Below, one piece after another: positions 26,457 to 35,071 of a stretch of 64,000 nt of DNA. The notes below the pieces were generated by a model. The model did not search any database, was not told the origin of the DNA, and was given only the letters and a program-made list of their open reading frames with translations. Origin of the DNA: Niastella soli (GTDB lineage Bacteria; Bacteroidota; Bacteroidia; Chitinophagales; Chitinophagaceae). The stretch's first letter is position 1. Every line of letters starts with the position of its first letter. Position numbers and translations under genes: made by a program. Location: NCBI RefSeq assembly GCF_017742245.1, contig NZ_JAGHKO010000010.1, positions 432,033 through 496,032 of the forward strand, written 5' to 3'.

Positions 26457-28580
26457 CTAGAACATCGGCTTAAGCCCCTCCCACTTCACCTTCCAGGTCC
26501 CATCTTTAGGGAAGCCTGGATTATCCGTTTTATTATTATCATATCCCGCACACATCATGGCAATGGCGCTTAACAAACCACCATTACCCGGCAGATAAAT
26601 AGTCAACCGGTCATCCTGGTAGTTATGGCCATTAGGCAGATAAGTATTGGTTTTCACGGGCATAAACAAAGCATCAAGGGCTTTGTCGGGCATATGCAGG
26701 CGGGTAGCCGTCATCGCCATCAATGGGAAATCCCAGCCCCAGGTAGTTTCCCATTTCCATACTTTCAGGATCGTGTTATAAGTATTTTTCATTACAGTTG
26801 TATCGAGGCGATTACACGCAGGCAGCGTGCTATAGGCGCCCAATACGGCGGGGTGATCAGTAATGTATCGTTCATTCGTATAACAATCAGGCGTACTTTC
26901 GGTAGCGAGGTATACGCCATTGGCCTGGGGCCATTTCGCCAGGTTCTTTATAATGTTATCCCATTTCTTTTCACGCGGCATCCCCAGGCGTTCACGCCAT
27001 TGCTGCGCCACCGTTAAGGCCCATTGCCAATAGGCCAGCTCATACGTTGGGTTGAAAGTTTTAACCGCGTCAAAACATTCCTGTGCAGGTATCAGGCCCT
27101 TGCCCAGGTTGTATCGTTTATTTACTGAATCCCAGGTGGGAAAGGAAGCCATAAAAGTAGCGGTGCCGAATACAAGGTCCTTATATTTCTGTAGGATCTT
27201 TTTATCTTTCTTAGCCCGGTACGCGAGTTCCGCCATATAGATCAAATGCGGTTCCTGCCAAATGAGGAATGCTCCCACTGAAGAAGGCGCTTCCTTACCG
27301 TCATGATCAGTCATTTTTTGCCAGCGCAAGCCTTCAAAACCCTGACGTTTGGCAATGTCACGGGCGCCATTGGCCACGTTGAAATACCAGTCCAGGCTTT
27401 TCTCCATTAACTCAGGTCTTCCCCATAATGCATAATGCACGGCATGCCACCAATGCATTTCCAGGTGTGGTTTGCCATACCAGCTGTTGTAGGTTAATCC
27501 GGTTTCCTGTGGTGGAAAATCAGAAGCACATTGTATTCTGGTAAGATATTGTGATAATACAATCCTTCTTTCCAGTTCTTTAGCTCGTATATCAGTGCTG
27601 CCTGAGAAATCAATAGCGCCACCGCTTCTCCAGAATTCCTGCCACATATGCTTGCTACTGGAAAACGTTTGATCCATTGAAGGAATGGGTTCCTTTTTTA
27701 ATACCGGAGTAAAAAAGAAGGATGCTTCAAAATTATCATCGGGTTGAATGATGTAATCATGTTTCCGCCGTTCGGTTATTGAAACAGTCCTGTTAAATCT
27801 GTATTGAACAAAATAATTAGTAGTATCCAGCGTATGGCGAACAGCGCCGGTCATTTCAGTTGATTTGATCAATGCTGTTTGATGCCTGTTGCTATCCCCT
27901 TCAAAAGTTCCCACATCTTTAAAATCACCCGTAGGATAAGGAAAATTCAATTTGATGGAAAGGCGTTTTTCTTTCAGCAAAGGTGAAGTAACATGTATGC
28001 TTATGCCATCCTGTTGTTGATGCGCATACGTTACTATTCTAACACCCATACCTTCTACGGTAAATTTGCTTACCATTTGGCCGATATCCAGGTATAAATG
28101 CTGATCTATGTCTTTGATATCATCAATAGTAGCCAGCGTACCATCCTTTTTGGTGATCTCGAACCCTATATTACCTAACTGTAAACGATGTGGATTTACA
28201 CGGAAGTAATCTACTGCTTTGCGGCTGCGCTCGGGTTCTTTTACCTGAACACAATAGGTGATCTTTTTTCCGTTCAGCTCATACTCTTTCAACGTTTCTT
28301 CGCGCTTGTAATTTTCTGTATTGGGAAAGCTGTGCCAGCCCCATTCCGATTGCGTGCCCAGGGGAACACCTTTTTCATAATAAGCGGGAAAACTTTGTAA
28401 TCCGGTTACATCTACCGTAAAGGCAAAATGTCCATTTCCTAATGACAGCGACGACAGAGGATCGGCCTTTTCATTATGCGGATCATTCCTGGCCACCACG
28501 GCATGGCGGTCGATGGCTTGTTGGGCTATACAGCTATTTACAACTATACTACCGGCTACTATTAAAATCCATTTTTTCAT
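26457..28580 (-). CDS. Secreted GH65-like (alpha/alpha)6 glycosidase-like protein
   Basis: A 707-residue protein with a signal peptide (about 1-20). The N-terminal half is a beta-sandwich domain starting RHAVVARNDPHNEKADPLSSLSLGNG. The C-terminal half (about 330-690) is an alpha-toroid with HLEMHWWHAVHYALWGRPEL, EAPSSVGAFLIWQEPHLIYM and TTWGWDFPLMAMTATRL. This N-beta plus toroid arrangement resembles GH65/GH95-like clans. Candidate acids are in LEMHWW and WQEPHLIY. It sits between the NTF2-like gene and the DUF4450-like gene of the rhamnogalacturonan locus. The substrate is not evident; family placement is by architecture, not alignment. Confidence 0.7.
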   Translation of the reverse strand: MKKWILIVAGSIVVNSCIAQQAIDRHAVVARNDPHNEKADPLSSLSLGNGHFAFTVDVTGLQSFPAYYEKGVPLGTQSEWGWHSFPNTENYKREETLKEYELNGKKITYCVQVKEPERSRKAVDYFRVNPHRLQLGNIGFEITKKDGTLATIDDIKDIDQHLYLDIGQMVSKFTVEGMGVRIVTYAHQQQDGISIHVTSPLLKEKRLSIKLNFPYPTGDFKDVGTFEGDSNRHQTALIKSTEMTGAVRHTLDTTNYFVQYRFNRTVSITERRKHDYIIQPDDNFEASFFFTPVLKKEPIPSMDQTFSSSKHMWQEFWRSGGAIDFSGSTDIRAKELERRIVLSQYLTRIQCASDFPPQETGLTYNSWYGKPHLEMHWWHAVHYALWGRPELMEKSLDWYFNVANGARDIAKRQGFEGLRWQKMTDHDGKEAPSSVGAFLIWQEPHLIYMAELAYRAKKDKKILQKYKDLVFGTATFMASFPTWDSVNKRYNLGKGLIPAQECFDAVKTFNPTYELAYWQWALTVAQQWRERLGMPREKKWDNIIKNLAKWPQANGVYLATESTPDCYTNERYITDHPAVLGAYSTLPACNRLDTTVMKNTYNTILKVWKWETTWGWDFPLMAMTATRLHMPDKALDALFMPVKTNTYLPNGHNYQDDRLTIYLPGNGGLLSAIAMMCAGYDNNKTDNPGFPKDGTWKVKWEGLKPMF

Positions 28581-28667
28581 AATCGGGAAATCGTAGAACG
28601 TGAAAAGTGAATGAACAAGGATGAATACTACTATGATGAATCTTCAGTTAACAAAGCGGTAAAAAGT

Positions 28668-28759
28668 TGTAGGTTATTAAGTCCGTAAGTTCTGAAGTTT
28701 CTTTATCCCGAAACCTGTAAACTCAACAACTTAATAACCTACTAACTTAAGAACTAAGC
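28668..28759. repeat. Head-to-head inverted octamer arrays (4 + 5 units)
   Basis: Four reverse-oriented octamers in exact phase (28668-28699: AACTTCAG, AACTTACG, GACTTAAT, AACCTACA on the minus strand) face five forward ones (28720-28759: AACTCAAC, AACTTAAT, AACCTACT, AACTTAAG, AACTAAGC) across a 20-nt spacer. GTAGGTTATTAAGT (28669-28682) and ACTTAATAACCTAC (28729-28742) are a perfect 14-bp inverted repeat. The element fills most of the gap between the NTF2-like and GH65-like genes. Confidence 0.92.
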
Positions 28760-28787
28760 ATCTTCAACCGGAAAGTTGAACTTATTA

Positions 28788-29222
28788 CTAAGAAGCAACT
28801 TTAACAGCTTGTCTGGCCAACAGTTTCCATTTGCCTTTTTGTTTTTGCCAGATCAGTAAAATATTCAGTTTAACACTACCAGGATTACCACTGTCATTTG
28901 TGGTGGCTGATAAAGTGTGGCGTACAATAGCTGCATCGCCGGATATTGCTATAGTTTGATTGGTAAGCTCAATAGTTACAAAATCTGATTTTCCTGAAAC
29001 AATGTTATCAACGAAAGTGGCTTTGTCTTCAACTTTACCACTGCTGTGCCCATAACTCAACTGCTCGGCGGTAATATTTTGCAAGCCTGTCTTATCGCCA
29101 TCGACCATGGCTTTACGTAGATTCTCTACAGCTGCGGTCACGGCAACTTCTTCTTTACTTTGCGCCATGGCAACATTCATAATGCCGGTCAATACAAGAA
29201 GGTAAATGAATCGTTTAATCAT
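28788..29222 (-). CDS. Small secreted NTF2-like (DUF4440-type) protein
   Basis: A 144-residue protein with a signal peptide (1-20, ending NVAMAQ) and one SnoaL/NTF2-like fold: an N-terminal helix pair (EVAVTAAVENLRKAMVDGD), an AEQLSYGHSSGKVEDKATF strand-helix and the terminal strands LLIWQKQKGKWKLLARQAVKV. It lies 18 nt after GH106 on the same strand. Such proteins recur beside rhamnosidase genes in Bacteroidota loci. It may bind a sugar or fragment; no function is demonstrated. Confidence 0.85.
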   Translation of the reverse strand: MIKRFIYLLVLTGIMNVAMAQSKEEVAVTAAVENLRKAMVDGDKTGLQNITAEQLSYGHSSGKVEDKATFVDNIVSGKSDFVTIELTNQTIAISGDAAIVRHTLSATTNDSGNPGSVKLNILLIWQKQKGKWKLLARQAVKVAS

Positions 29223-29240
29223 ATAAATAGTATTTGAAGG

Positions 29241-32144
29241 TTATTTTAAAGGTGCAATAGTTACCGGACCTAACAATCCTGATGTTTCCGGTTGCCATTT
29301 CGCAGCAGAGAACAAACCATTGGCGCCTCGGTTCTCTTTCTCGTGTGCTGGAAAATTAATGTTATAGAATTTCTTCCAGGGTGCCCCTTCTTTATCCATA
29401 TCAATAATACGATTGGTCATACCATTGGTTACTCTTACCAGCAACTCATTGTCGGCTTTCAGTAAACTGGCAGGCACATTTACTTTGTAAATAGGCCCTA
29501 ATAAAGTACCCAGCGATTTCCCATTGAGGATCACTTCTGCACTCCAGGCCACACCGCCCAGGTCAAGCACATAAGCGGGCGCCGCTACTGTAGGTTTGGC
29601 AAATTGTATGCTGTATTGAGCAGTTCCTGAAAAAACTTTTCCTAATTGTTCAGGTATTTCTGTCCAGGAACCCAATTTACTAACTGTCGTTGGCTTTGGC
29701 AGGTCGGGGCCGCCCATCATGAAGAACAACCGCCAGTTCCCCTTTATTTCTGTGCCTTTGCCGGCTACAGTATAGTAAGTATAAGGTTTGCCGGTGAGGG
29801 TTGTGTTGGACGTTTGCAGCACACAGCTTTCACCAGGTTCCAGTTGTACATATACTTCCAGTTTATTATTCTTTACCCTGGTTTTCGCTATCCCGTTTTC
29901 ATCCAGCATAGGATCGAACAGAATGGCGCTGGTTGCTTTACTGTTCAAAGGCACCCATTCTCTAACGGCTTCCTTTGTATCATTAGTGATAAAATAATAG
30001 TTCCCGCCACTGATGCTTCTGCGAATACATTGTAAACCCAATCCATACATAGGTTCGGGATATACATTGGCCGCTTTTAATAATTCGTTGATGTCGTTAC
30101 CTTTTATAAAGGCACCTTTGCCGGAAGTAGCCTTTTGTATAGCGCCTTCACCAGCAAATTTCAATGCAGCAGTTATATTGTTAAACTGTTGTTGTTTTTC
30201 TGCCAGCTGTCCATACCCGGGCACGCTGGTTGGAAAGTTGTTGTATACAAGAATGGTAGCGCCGGATTTAGCCAGATCAGCCAGCTTTTGCAAGGTTGGC
30301 AAAGGCAGGTATTTCGTATTGGCCAGCACAATGGTACGGTAAGCGCCGCCTGGTGTTTGTAATCCATTGGCGGTTGCATACACTTTTTGTAACTGGTTGT
30401 CTGAAATAAGATCAAACGCATAGCCTTTTGCCAGCATATCTTCAGCCACCTTATTAAAATCTGTATTTTCAAATCCTTTCATACCATCATAATGGTGCAA
30501 CAGGTCGCGACCCGGTTCAGAATTATGATCGCTGAAAGGGAAGTATAACAAAATGTCGTTATCGGGTTTACCACTTTGCAGGAACGACTGGCAACGGGTT
30601 ACATAATTATTTAAAGTGCCGAAATCTCTCCAGAACGGATGTATGGGTTGAAAATGTACGGCTGCATAGAACATCCAGCCTGGCCAGGGATCATTGATGG
30701 GCGAATAACAAATGCCATGATACACGACGTGATTCACTCCACCAAGAAAGTATTTATCAACCGCTTTTTTTACATCACCCAGATTCGATTTAAAATGCTC
30801 ATTCAACCAGGTGGCAGCTTCCGCCGATGCCAATGGTTTGTTCAGAATATGCGAAGCAGATACCGCAAATTTAAACCGCAGCAACTCATTGCCTTCAGTT
30901 TCAGGAATATCTACCACCCCGTAGCAATCAAGGATGTTGGCGGGGGAACCATGCGACTGGTTACGCACTATTTTTCCCTTTGTCTGCGCCCATTGATGCC
31001 AGGGCATGGTGAATTTCTCCAGCAACAGATCTGCAATTGTTTGGCGATAATCGTATAATACGCGCAGACTGGTTTCGTCGCGCTCCTTTTGTAATAATTG
31101 TGGTAAGAACTGTTTGAGGTCGTACCCACGGCGGCGCTTGAACTCGTCAAAGAAACCGGGGGTAAAGTTGCTTTGCCCGCGTGCATCATCTACTTCGTAA
31201 CTATCATTAAAGAAACCCCGTAGCTGACTAAGGTCGGCGCCTACAAATGCTGTATCAAAACGGCTGAGGTACTTCTGCAAAGCTGGTTCTGAAAAGTGAT
31301 CAATGGCATTGCCTTCGGCGCCGGGGGCTGCCCGCTCTACCATTTTACCATGCCAGCCCATGAACAGGGCATACACCGTCCAGTTACCTGCCGGTGCTAT
31401 CCAGTATAAATTGCCTTTGGCATCTACCTGCGAGGTGAGTTCAATGGCTTTGCCATTATCACTGTATGCCATTACTACCTGCAAGGGCAGGTCCTTTTTA
31501 TATTTTAACTGGTCAATTGCCAGGGCTTGCAAATTCTTATTTGCATACACTGGTTCCGCCAGTTTACTTACATCTGTAACATGCTCCGATTCCTTCAGCA
31601 TGGCCAGCGTTGTGGTGCCAACAGTACCGACGGTAGGATATAATTCTTTTTTATCGGCGATGGTATTACCAATGGCATCAAGATAGGGTTGTTGCTCAAA
31701 AGCAATCGGTTCCTTAATGCTCTCGCCTTCTTTTATTGTCCAGGTTTTATATACGAAATTTTTACAGGCTTCCGCATCGCCAATCAATGGGCCACCTCCA
31801 AAAGGCCAGCCACTACCAGTTGCCATGTCAATCTGCAGGTTCAACCTTTTGGCTTCTGCCAGGGTATAGGAGAACACCTGCATCCATTGGGGCGATAGGT
31901 AATCAATAAACTCCTGTTCATAACCGGCTACACCATAAATTGGAGTAATTTCCAACCCACCCAGGCCAACCTGGGCGTATTGTTGCATATTGGCAGTCAG
32001 GCTCTTCGTTGTTACTGCACTGCCTGGCCACCACCAGCGGGCCCAGGGTTTCGTCACTGAATTTACAGCCGGCCATTTTATTTGGGCGCCTGCGTTCATC
32101 AATGCAGCAGATAAAGAAATGGTACAGATCAGTCTTTTTATCAT
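29241..32144 (-). CDS. GH106 alpha-L-rhamnosidase
   Basis: A 967-residue protein with a signal peptide (1-20) and the GH106 signature near the N-terminus (KPWARWWWPGSAVTTKSL, GGLEITPIYGVAGYE, DMATGSGWPFGGGPLIG). It continues with FFNDSYEVDDARGQSNFTPGFFDEFKRRRG, NHVVYHGICYSP and a C-terminal jelly-roll (VAWSAEVILNGKSLG). GH106 inverts and removes terminal alpha-L-rhamnose, here presumably from rhamnogalacturonan oligosaccharides. It follows PL22 by 120 nt; that gap holds an AT-rich 8-bp hairpin near 32157-32175. Confidence 0.95.
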   Translation of the reverse strand: MIKRLICTISLSAALMNAGAQIKWPAVNSVTKPWARWWWPGSAVTTKSLTANMQQYAQVGLGGLEITPIYGVAGYEQEFIDYLSPQWMQVFSYTLAEAKRLNLQIDMATGSGWPFGGGPLIGDAEACKNFVYKTWTIKEGESIKEPIAFEQQPYLDAIGNTIADKKELYPTVGTVGTTTLAMLKESEHVTDVSKLAEPVYANKNLQALAIDQLKYKKDLPLQVVMAYSDNGKAIELTSQVDAKGNLYWIAPAGNWTVYALFMGWHGKMVERAAPGAEGNAIDHFSEPALQKYLSRFDTAFVGADLSQLRGFFNDSYEVDDARGQSNFTPGFFDEFKRRRGYDLKQFLPQLLQKERDETSLRVLYDYRQTIADLLLEKFTMPWHQWAQTKGKIVRNQSHGSPANILDCYGVVDIPETEGNELLRFKFAVSASHILNKPLASAEAATWLNEHFKSNLGDVKKAVDKYFLGGVNHVVYHGICYSPINDPWPGWMFYAAVHFQPIHPFWRDFGTLNNYVTRCQSFLQSGKPDNDILLYFPFSDHNSEPGRDLLHHYDGMKGFENTDFNKVAEDMLAKGYAFDLISDNQLQKVYATANGLQTPGGAYRTIVLANTKYLPLPTLQKLADLAKSGATILVYNNFPTSVPGYGQLAEKQQQFNNITAALKFAGEGAIQKATSGKGAFIKGNDINELLKAANVYPEPMYGLGLQCIRRSISGGNYYFITNDTKEAVREWVPLNSKATSAILFDPMLDENGIAKTRVKNNKLEVYVQLEPGESCVLQTSNTTLTGKPYTYYTVAGKGTEIKGNWRLFFMMGGPDLPKPTTVSKLGSWTEIPEQLGKVFSGTAQYSIQFAKPTVAAPAYVLDLGGVAWSAEVILNGKSLGTLLGPIYKVNVPASLLKADNELLVRVTNGMTNRIIDMDKEGAPWKKFYNINFPAHEKENRGANGLFSAAKWQPETSGLLGPVTIAPLK

Positions 32145-32264
32145 CTGGTTTTATTGTTAATATTTTTAATATTAAGAAAAAGCTACAAGCATTAAGCAGT
32201 TATCCCTATTGTTTTGCTTATTGCACATTAAATAAATCTTAAAACCAATTGACAAAATAGTTAA

Positions 32265-33455
32265 TTATATCTTAACGGCATAGACTTCTGACTGTCCTTC
32301 GAAATTAGCTCTGAAAATAATCCACTTCCCATCGGGTGAGAAATGTACATTGGGTTCCAGTTTATAATTATGGTGCTTCATGTTCACCAGTTTTGTGGCT
32401 TTAAAATGATCGCCTTCGGGGGTAAACAAATAGATCCACATGCCATCGGGGGCTTTGGCTACCTGGCCAGGATCGCCGCCATCACCGGCAAACAATTTCT
32501 GATCTGGAGAAGTGGTGAAGTGAACGCTCCATTCGTTACGGTCCAGTTTATACTTTTTTTCTTCCAGTGTTTTTACGTCCACTCCGCCCACATAAAAGTT
32601 GGTACCACGTGGCAATTGCTGATCAAACCAGATGATCTTACCATCAGAGGAGAACCACTCATGACCGGCTATTTCCATATCCATGGTACGCTTGTGCATG
32701 AGTTGCACTTTGCCCTTATTGGCATCGCGCACATCGATGGTCCAAATGCGATCAACTTTATGCCAGGGACCTTCATGACAAAACATCAATAAGTTGGGGT
32801 CTTTTGAGGAAAACTGCACATGATTCAGCCAGGCGCTGTCGGTAAATATGGGTTTCAATTGTTTGCCATTGATGTCAATAACAAACAGGGTACGGGGCAA
32901 ACGGGCCTCATATATCTTATTAAAGTAATCGTGCTTCTCGGGGTTAAGCCGGTAAATTTCTTTTTCTGCATCGTTGCTGCGATAACCGGCCAGTAAAGTT
33001 TCATTGGCATTTACGGTAGTAATAGTGGCCTTAAAATCGGCAGGGAATACAAAAACCAGTTTGGTTTGCCTGGTATCTATGTTAGTTACAAACACACTGT
33101 CATTGATCTGGTAATAAGCATTATGCCCTTTGGTGCCTATGATCTCCCCACTCATTGCGAAAGCCTGGTGGGTAACCTGTTCCAGTTTACGGGTATTCAG
33201 ATCAACGGTATACAATTGCCGGCCATTGAGACTATCAGTACTATAAAAAACCATTTTATTTCCAACAAAAGGATTGTTATGAAAATAAAAGCTGGCATTA
33301 TTACCTGGCTTATTAGTAAGCCTTACCACCGTATGATTGGTAGCGGCATCTATCCAGGTTTCGGGCATGGGTTTTTGTGAGCCGGTTTCCAGGGTGGGTT
33401 GGGCGGTAGCTGACAGGGAGACGATACTCAATAATGCAAACAACTGTTTTTTCAT
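32265..33455 (-). CDS. PL22-like oligogalacturonide lyase
   Basis: I start at 33453-33455 (MKKQLFALLSIVSLSATAQ, a signal peptide), giving 396 residues; an upstream in-frame ATG falls in the terminator loop. The protein is a seven-bladed beta-propeller of the PL22/TolB-like type: ETWIDAATNHTVVRLTNKPGNNASFYFHNNPF, FYSTDSLNGRQLYTVDL, FCHEGPWHKVDRIW, EIAGHEWFSSDGK, HHNYKLEPNVHFSPDGKWI. Several His (CHEGPW, GHEWF, HHNYKLEPNVHFSP) match the metal-binding set known in this family. It cleaves unsaturated and short oligogalacturonides. A strong terminator lies directly upstream. Confidence 0.9.
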   Translation of the reverse strand: MKKQLFALLSIVSLSATAQPTLETGSQKPMPETWIDAATNHTVVRLTNKPGNNASFYFHNNPFVGNKMVFYSTDSLNGRQLYTVDLNTRKLEQVTHQAFAMSGEIIGTKGHNAYYQINDSVFVTNIDTRQTKLVFVFPADFKATITTVNANETLLAGYRSNDAEKEIYRLNPEKHDYFNKIYEARLPRTLFVIDINGKQLKPIFTDSAWLNHVQFSSKDPNLLMFCHEGPWHKVDRIWTIDVRDANKGKVQLMHKRTMDMEIAGHEWFSSDGKIIWFDQQLPRGTNFYVGGVDVKTLEEKKYKLDRNEWSVHFTTSPDQKLFAGDGGDPGQVAKAPDGMWIYLFTPEGDHFKATKLVNMKHHNYKLEPNVHFSPDGKWIIFRANFEGQSEVYAVKI

Positions 33456-33468
33456 ATAGTAGCATTTT

Positions 33469-33520
33469 AAAAAATGTGCCACGTTCTCCTTCTACTTGAC
33501 GAAGGACAGGAACGTGGCAC
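33469..33520 (-). terminator. Strong intrinsic terminator between susD-like gene and PL22
   Basis: Read on the minus strand, GTGCCACGTTC (33520-33510) and TCCTTC pair back with GAAGGA and GAACGTGGCAC (33486-33476). This gives a 17-bp stem with one 3-nt bulge and an 8-nt loop, followed at once by ATTTTTT (33475-33469). That is a textbook rho-independent terminator. It ends only 13 nt before the PL22 ATG, so PL22 and everything behind it need read-through or a promoter inside the stem. Confidence 0.88.
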
Positions 33521-33552
33521 GTATGAAAGCCAACTTATTTTTCTGTTAAGTG

Positions 33553-35052
33553 CTAGTAACCGGGGTTTTGATCATAAAGACCCGGCTTTACATCCAGTTC
33601 CGATTGTGGTATTGGATATAAGATGTAATTCTTTTGAAATGGTTGCATTGTTTTACCAACATCTTCTTTCGTAATCCATGTTGTCATTATTGATTCTATA
33701 TTACCACTGCGTACCAGATCGTGCCAGCGGCTACCCTCAGCAGCAAATTCCTTTCTTCTTTCTTCAAACAAATTGGCCAGCGTTACATTTGAAACAGGTG
33801 TTAATAATGCACGGCCCCTAACCTGGTTTACGATGGCGTCTACATCGGCTTGCGTGCCGGCAGCACCATGCAGTATACACTCGGCTTTCATCATTAGCAC
33901 ATCGGTATAGCGCAGCACGATGAAGTTAATAGGCCAGTCAACCCGGTTAAGCGGCACTTTGGTAGTGTCAACGTATTTCTTAAAGAAGTTACGGGTTTCT
34001 ACAGCACCATTAGTTGCCTTAAATCCGCCATGTACTGAAAAACTTTTACGGGTATCCGCCGGATCATAAGCGTTCAACAGGTCGTTCGAAACAGGCCTGA
34101 TGGTTAAGCCACCCTGGGTTGTTTTACCTATAGCCTGAAAATAGTTATCCGGCACCAGTAACCAGGGGAAGGTAGCACCTACTACCGGGTTCGACCCTGT
34201 ATTATACTGCACATCGAATATTACTTCCTGGTTGTTTTCCTTGTCATAATTAAAAATATCAGCATAGGATGGTCCAAACACATACTTCTTGCTGGCGATG
34301 ATGTCATTCAACAGGGTAAGCGCCTGGCTCCATTCGTTCAAGGCCAAACCGGGACCGTTGATGTTATAAGTAGGGCTCGAGCGGGTCATATATACCAACG
34401 CCAGCATTCCTTTTGCGGCATATTTGGTAGCCCTTCCTTTATCTGCAGCGGCATATGTTTCGGGTAAATTGTCAGTAGCAAATTTCAGGTCTGAGATTAT
34501 AAAATTGTATACATCACTTACCGAACTTCTTCCAATGGTCACCGACTCAGCCGGGGTAACCACTTTATCAATAATAGGTACTTTACCAAATAACCGTACC
34601 AGGTCAAAATAATAAAAAGCACGCAAGAACCTGGTCTCTGCTTCAAAACGCACTGCCAATGCACTATCACCAATAACTGCACTTCTGGCTGCTAATTGTT
34701 CCAGCACTGAATTGGCCCTGAATATAGCATTGAAATTCCCCGTCCAGGCTTCATTTACATATACGTTACCAGCAATGGTCTTTTGAAAACTGTTTATACC
34801 TTCCCAGTCACGTACGCCACCATCCGATACGGCGTATAAATTATCTGATCTTGTTTCTGACAAATTCAACAATCTGTCGGGATAGGTCTTTAATCCGTTA
34901 TATACAGCATTTACCCCCTGGGTAAAATCTATTTTAGATGTATAAAAATCTGAAGAGGCCTGGCCAGAAATAGGGTTTTGGTCCAATTGCTTTTCACAGG
35001 CACTCAGCAAACCAACCAAGGCAATCAATGAATAACCAACTATTTTTTTCAT
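33553..35052 (-). CDS. SusD-like surface glycan-binding lipoprotein (rhamnogalacturonan locus)
   Basis: The 499-residue lipoprotein has a lipobox ending at Cys19 (VGLLSACEKQLD), the SusD N-terminal domain (ISGQASSDFYTSKIDFTQGVNAVYNGL), TPR-like helices (FLRAFYYFDLVRLFGKVPII) and the C-terminal RagB/SusD segment (LFEERRKEFAAEGSRWHDLVR, ending YPIPQSELDVKPGLYDQNPGY). It caps the SusC-like porin encoded 19 nt upstream and captures glycan at the cell surface. The partner enzymes PL22 and GH106 point to a pectin or rhamnogalacturonan ligand. Transcription probably stops, at least partly, at the terminator behind it. Confidence 0.95.
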   Translation of the reverse strand: MKKIVGYSLIALVGLLSACEKQLDQNPISGQASSDFYTSKIDFTQGVNAVYNGLKTYPDRLLNLSETRSDNLYAVSDGGVRDWEGINSFQKTIAGNVYVNEAWTGNFNAIFRANSVLEQLAARSAVIGDSALAVRFEAETRFLRAFYYFDLVRLFGKVPIIDKVVTPAESVTIGRSSVSDVYNFIISDLKFATDNLPETYAAADKGRATKYAAKGMLALVYMTRSSPTYNINGPGLALNEWSQALTLLNDIIASKKYVFGPSYADIFNYDKENNQEVIFDVQYNTGSNPVVGATFPWLLVPDNYFQAIGKTTQGGLTIRPVSNDLLNAYDPADTRKSFSVHGGFKATNGAVETRNFFKKYVDTTKVPLNRVDWPINFIVLRYTDVLMMKAECILHGAAGTQADVDAIVNQVRGRALLTPVSNVTLANLFEERRKEFAAEGSRWHDLVRSGNIESIMTTWITKEDVGKTMQPFQKNYILYPIPQSELDVKPGLYDQNPGY

Positions 35053-35071
35053 ATATTCTCGATTAGCTGAA

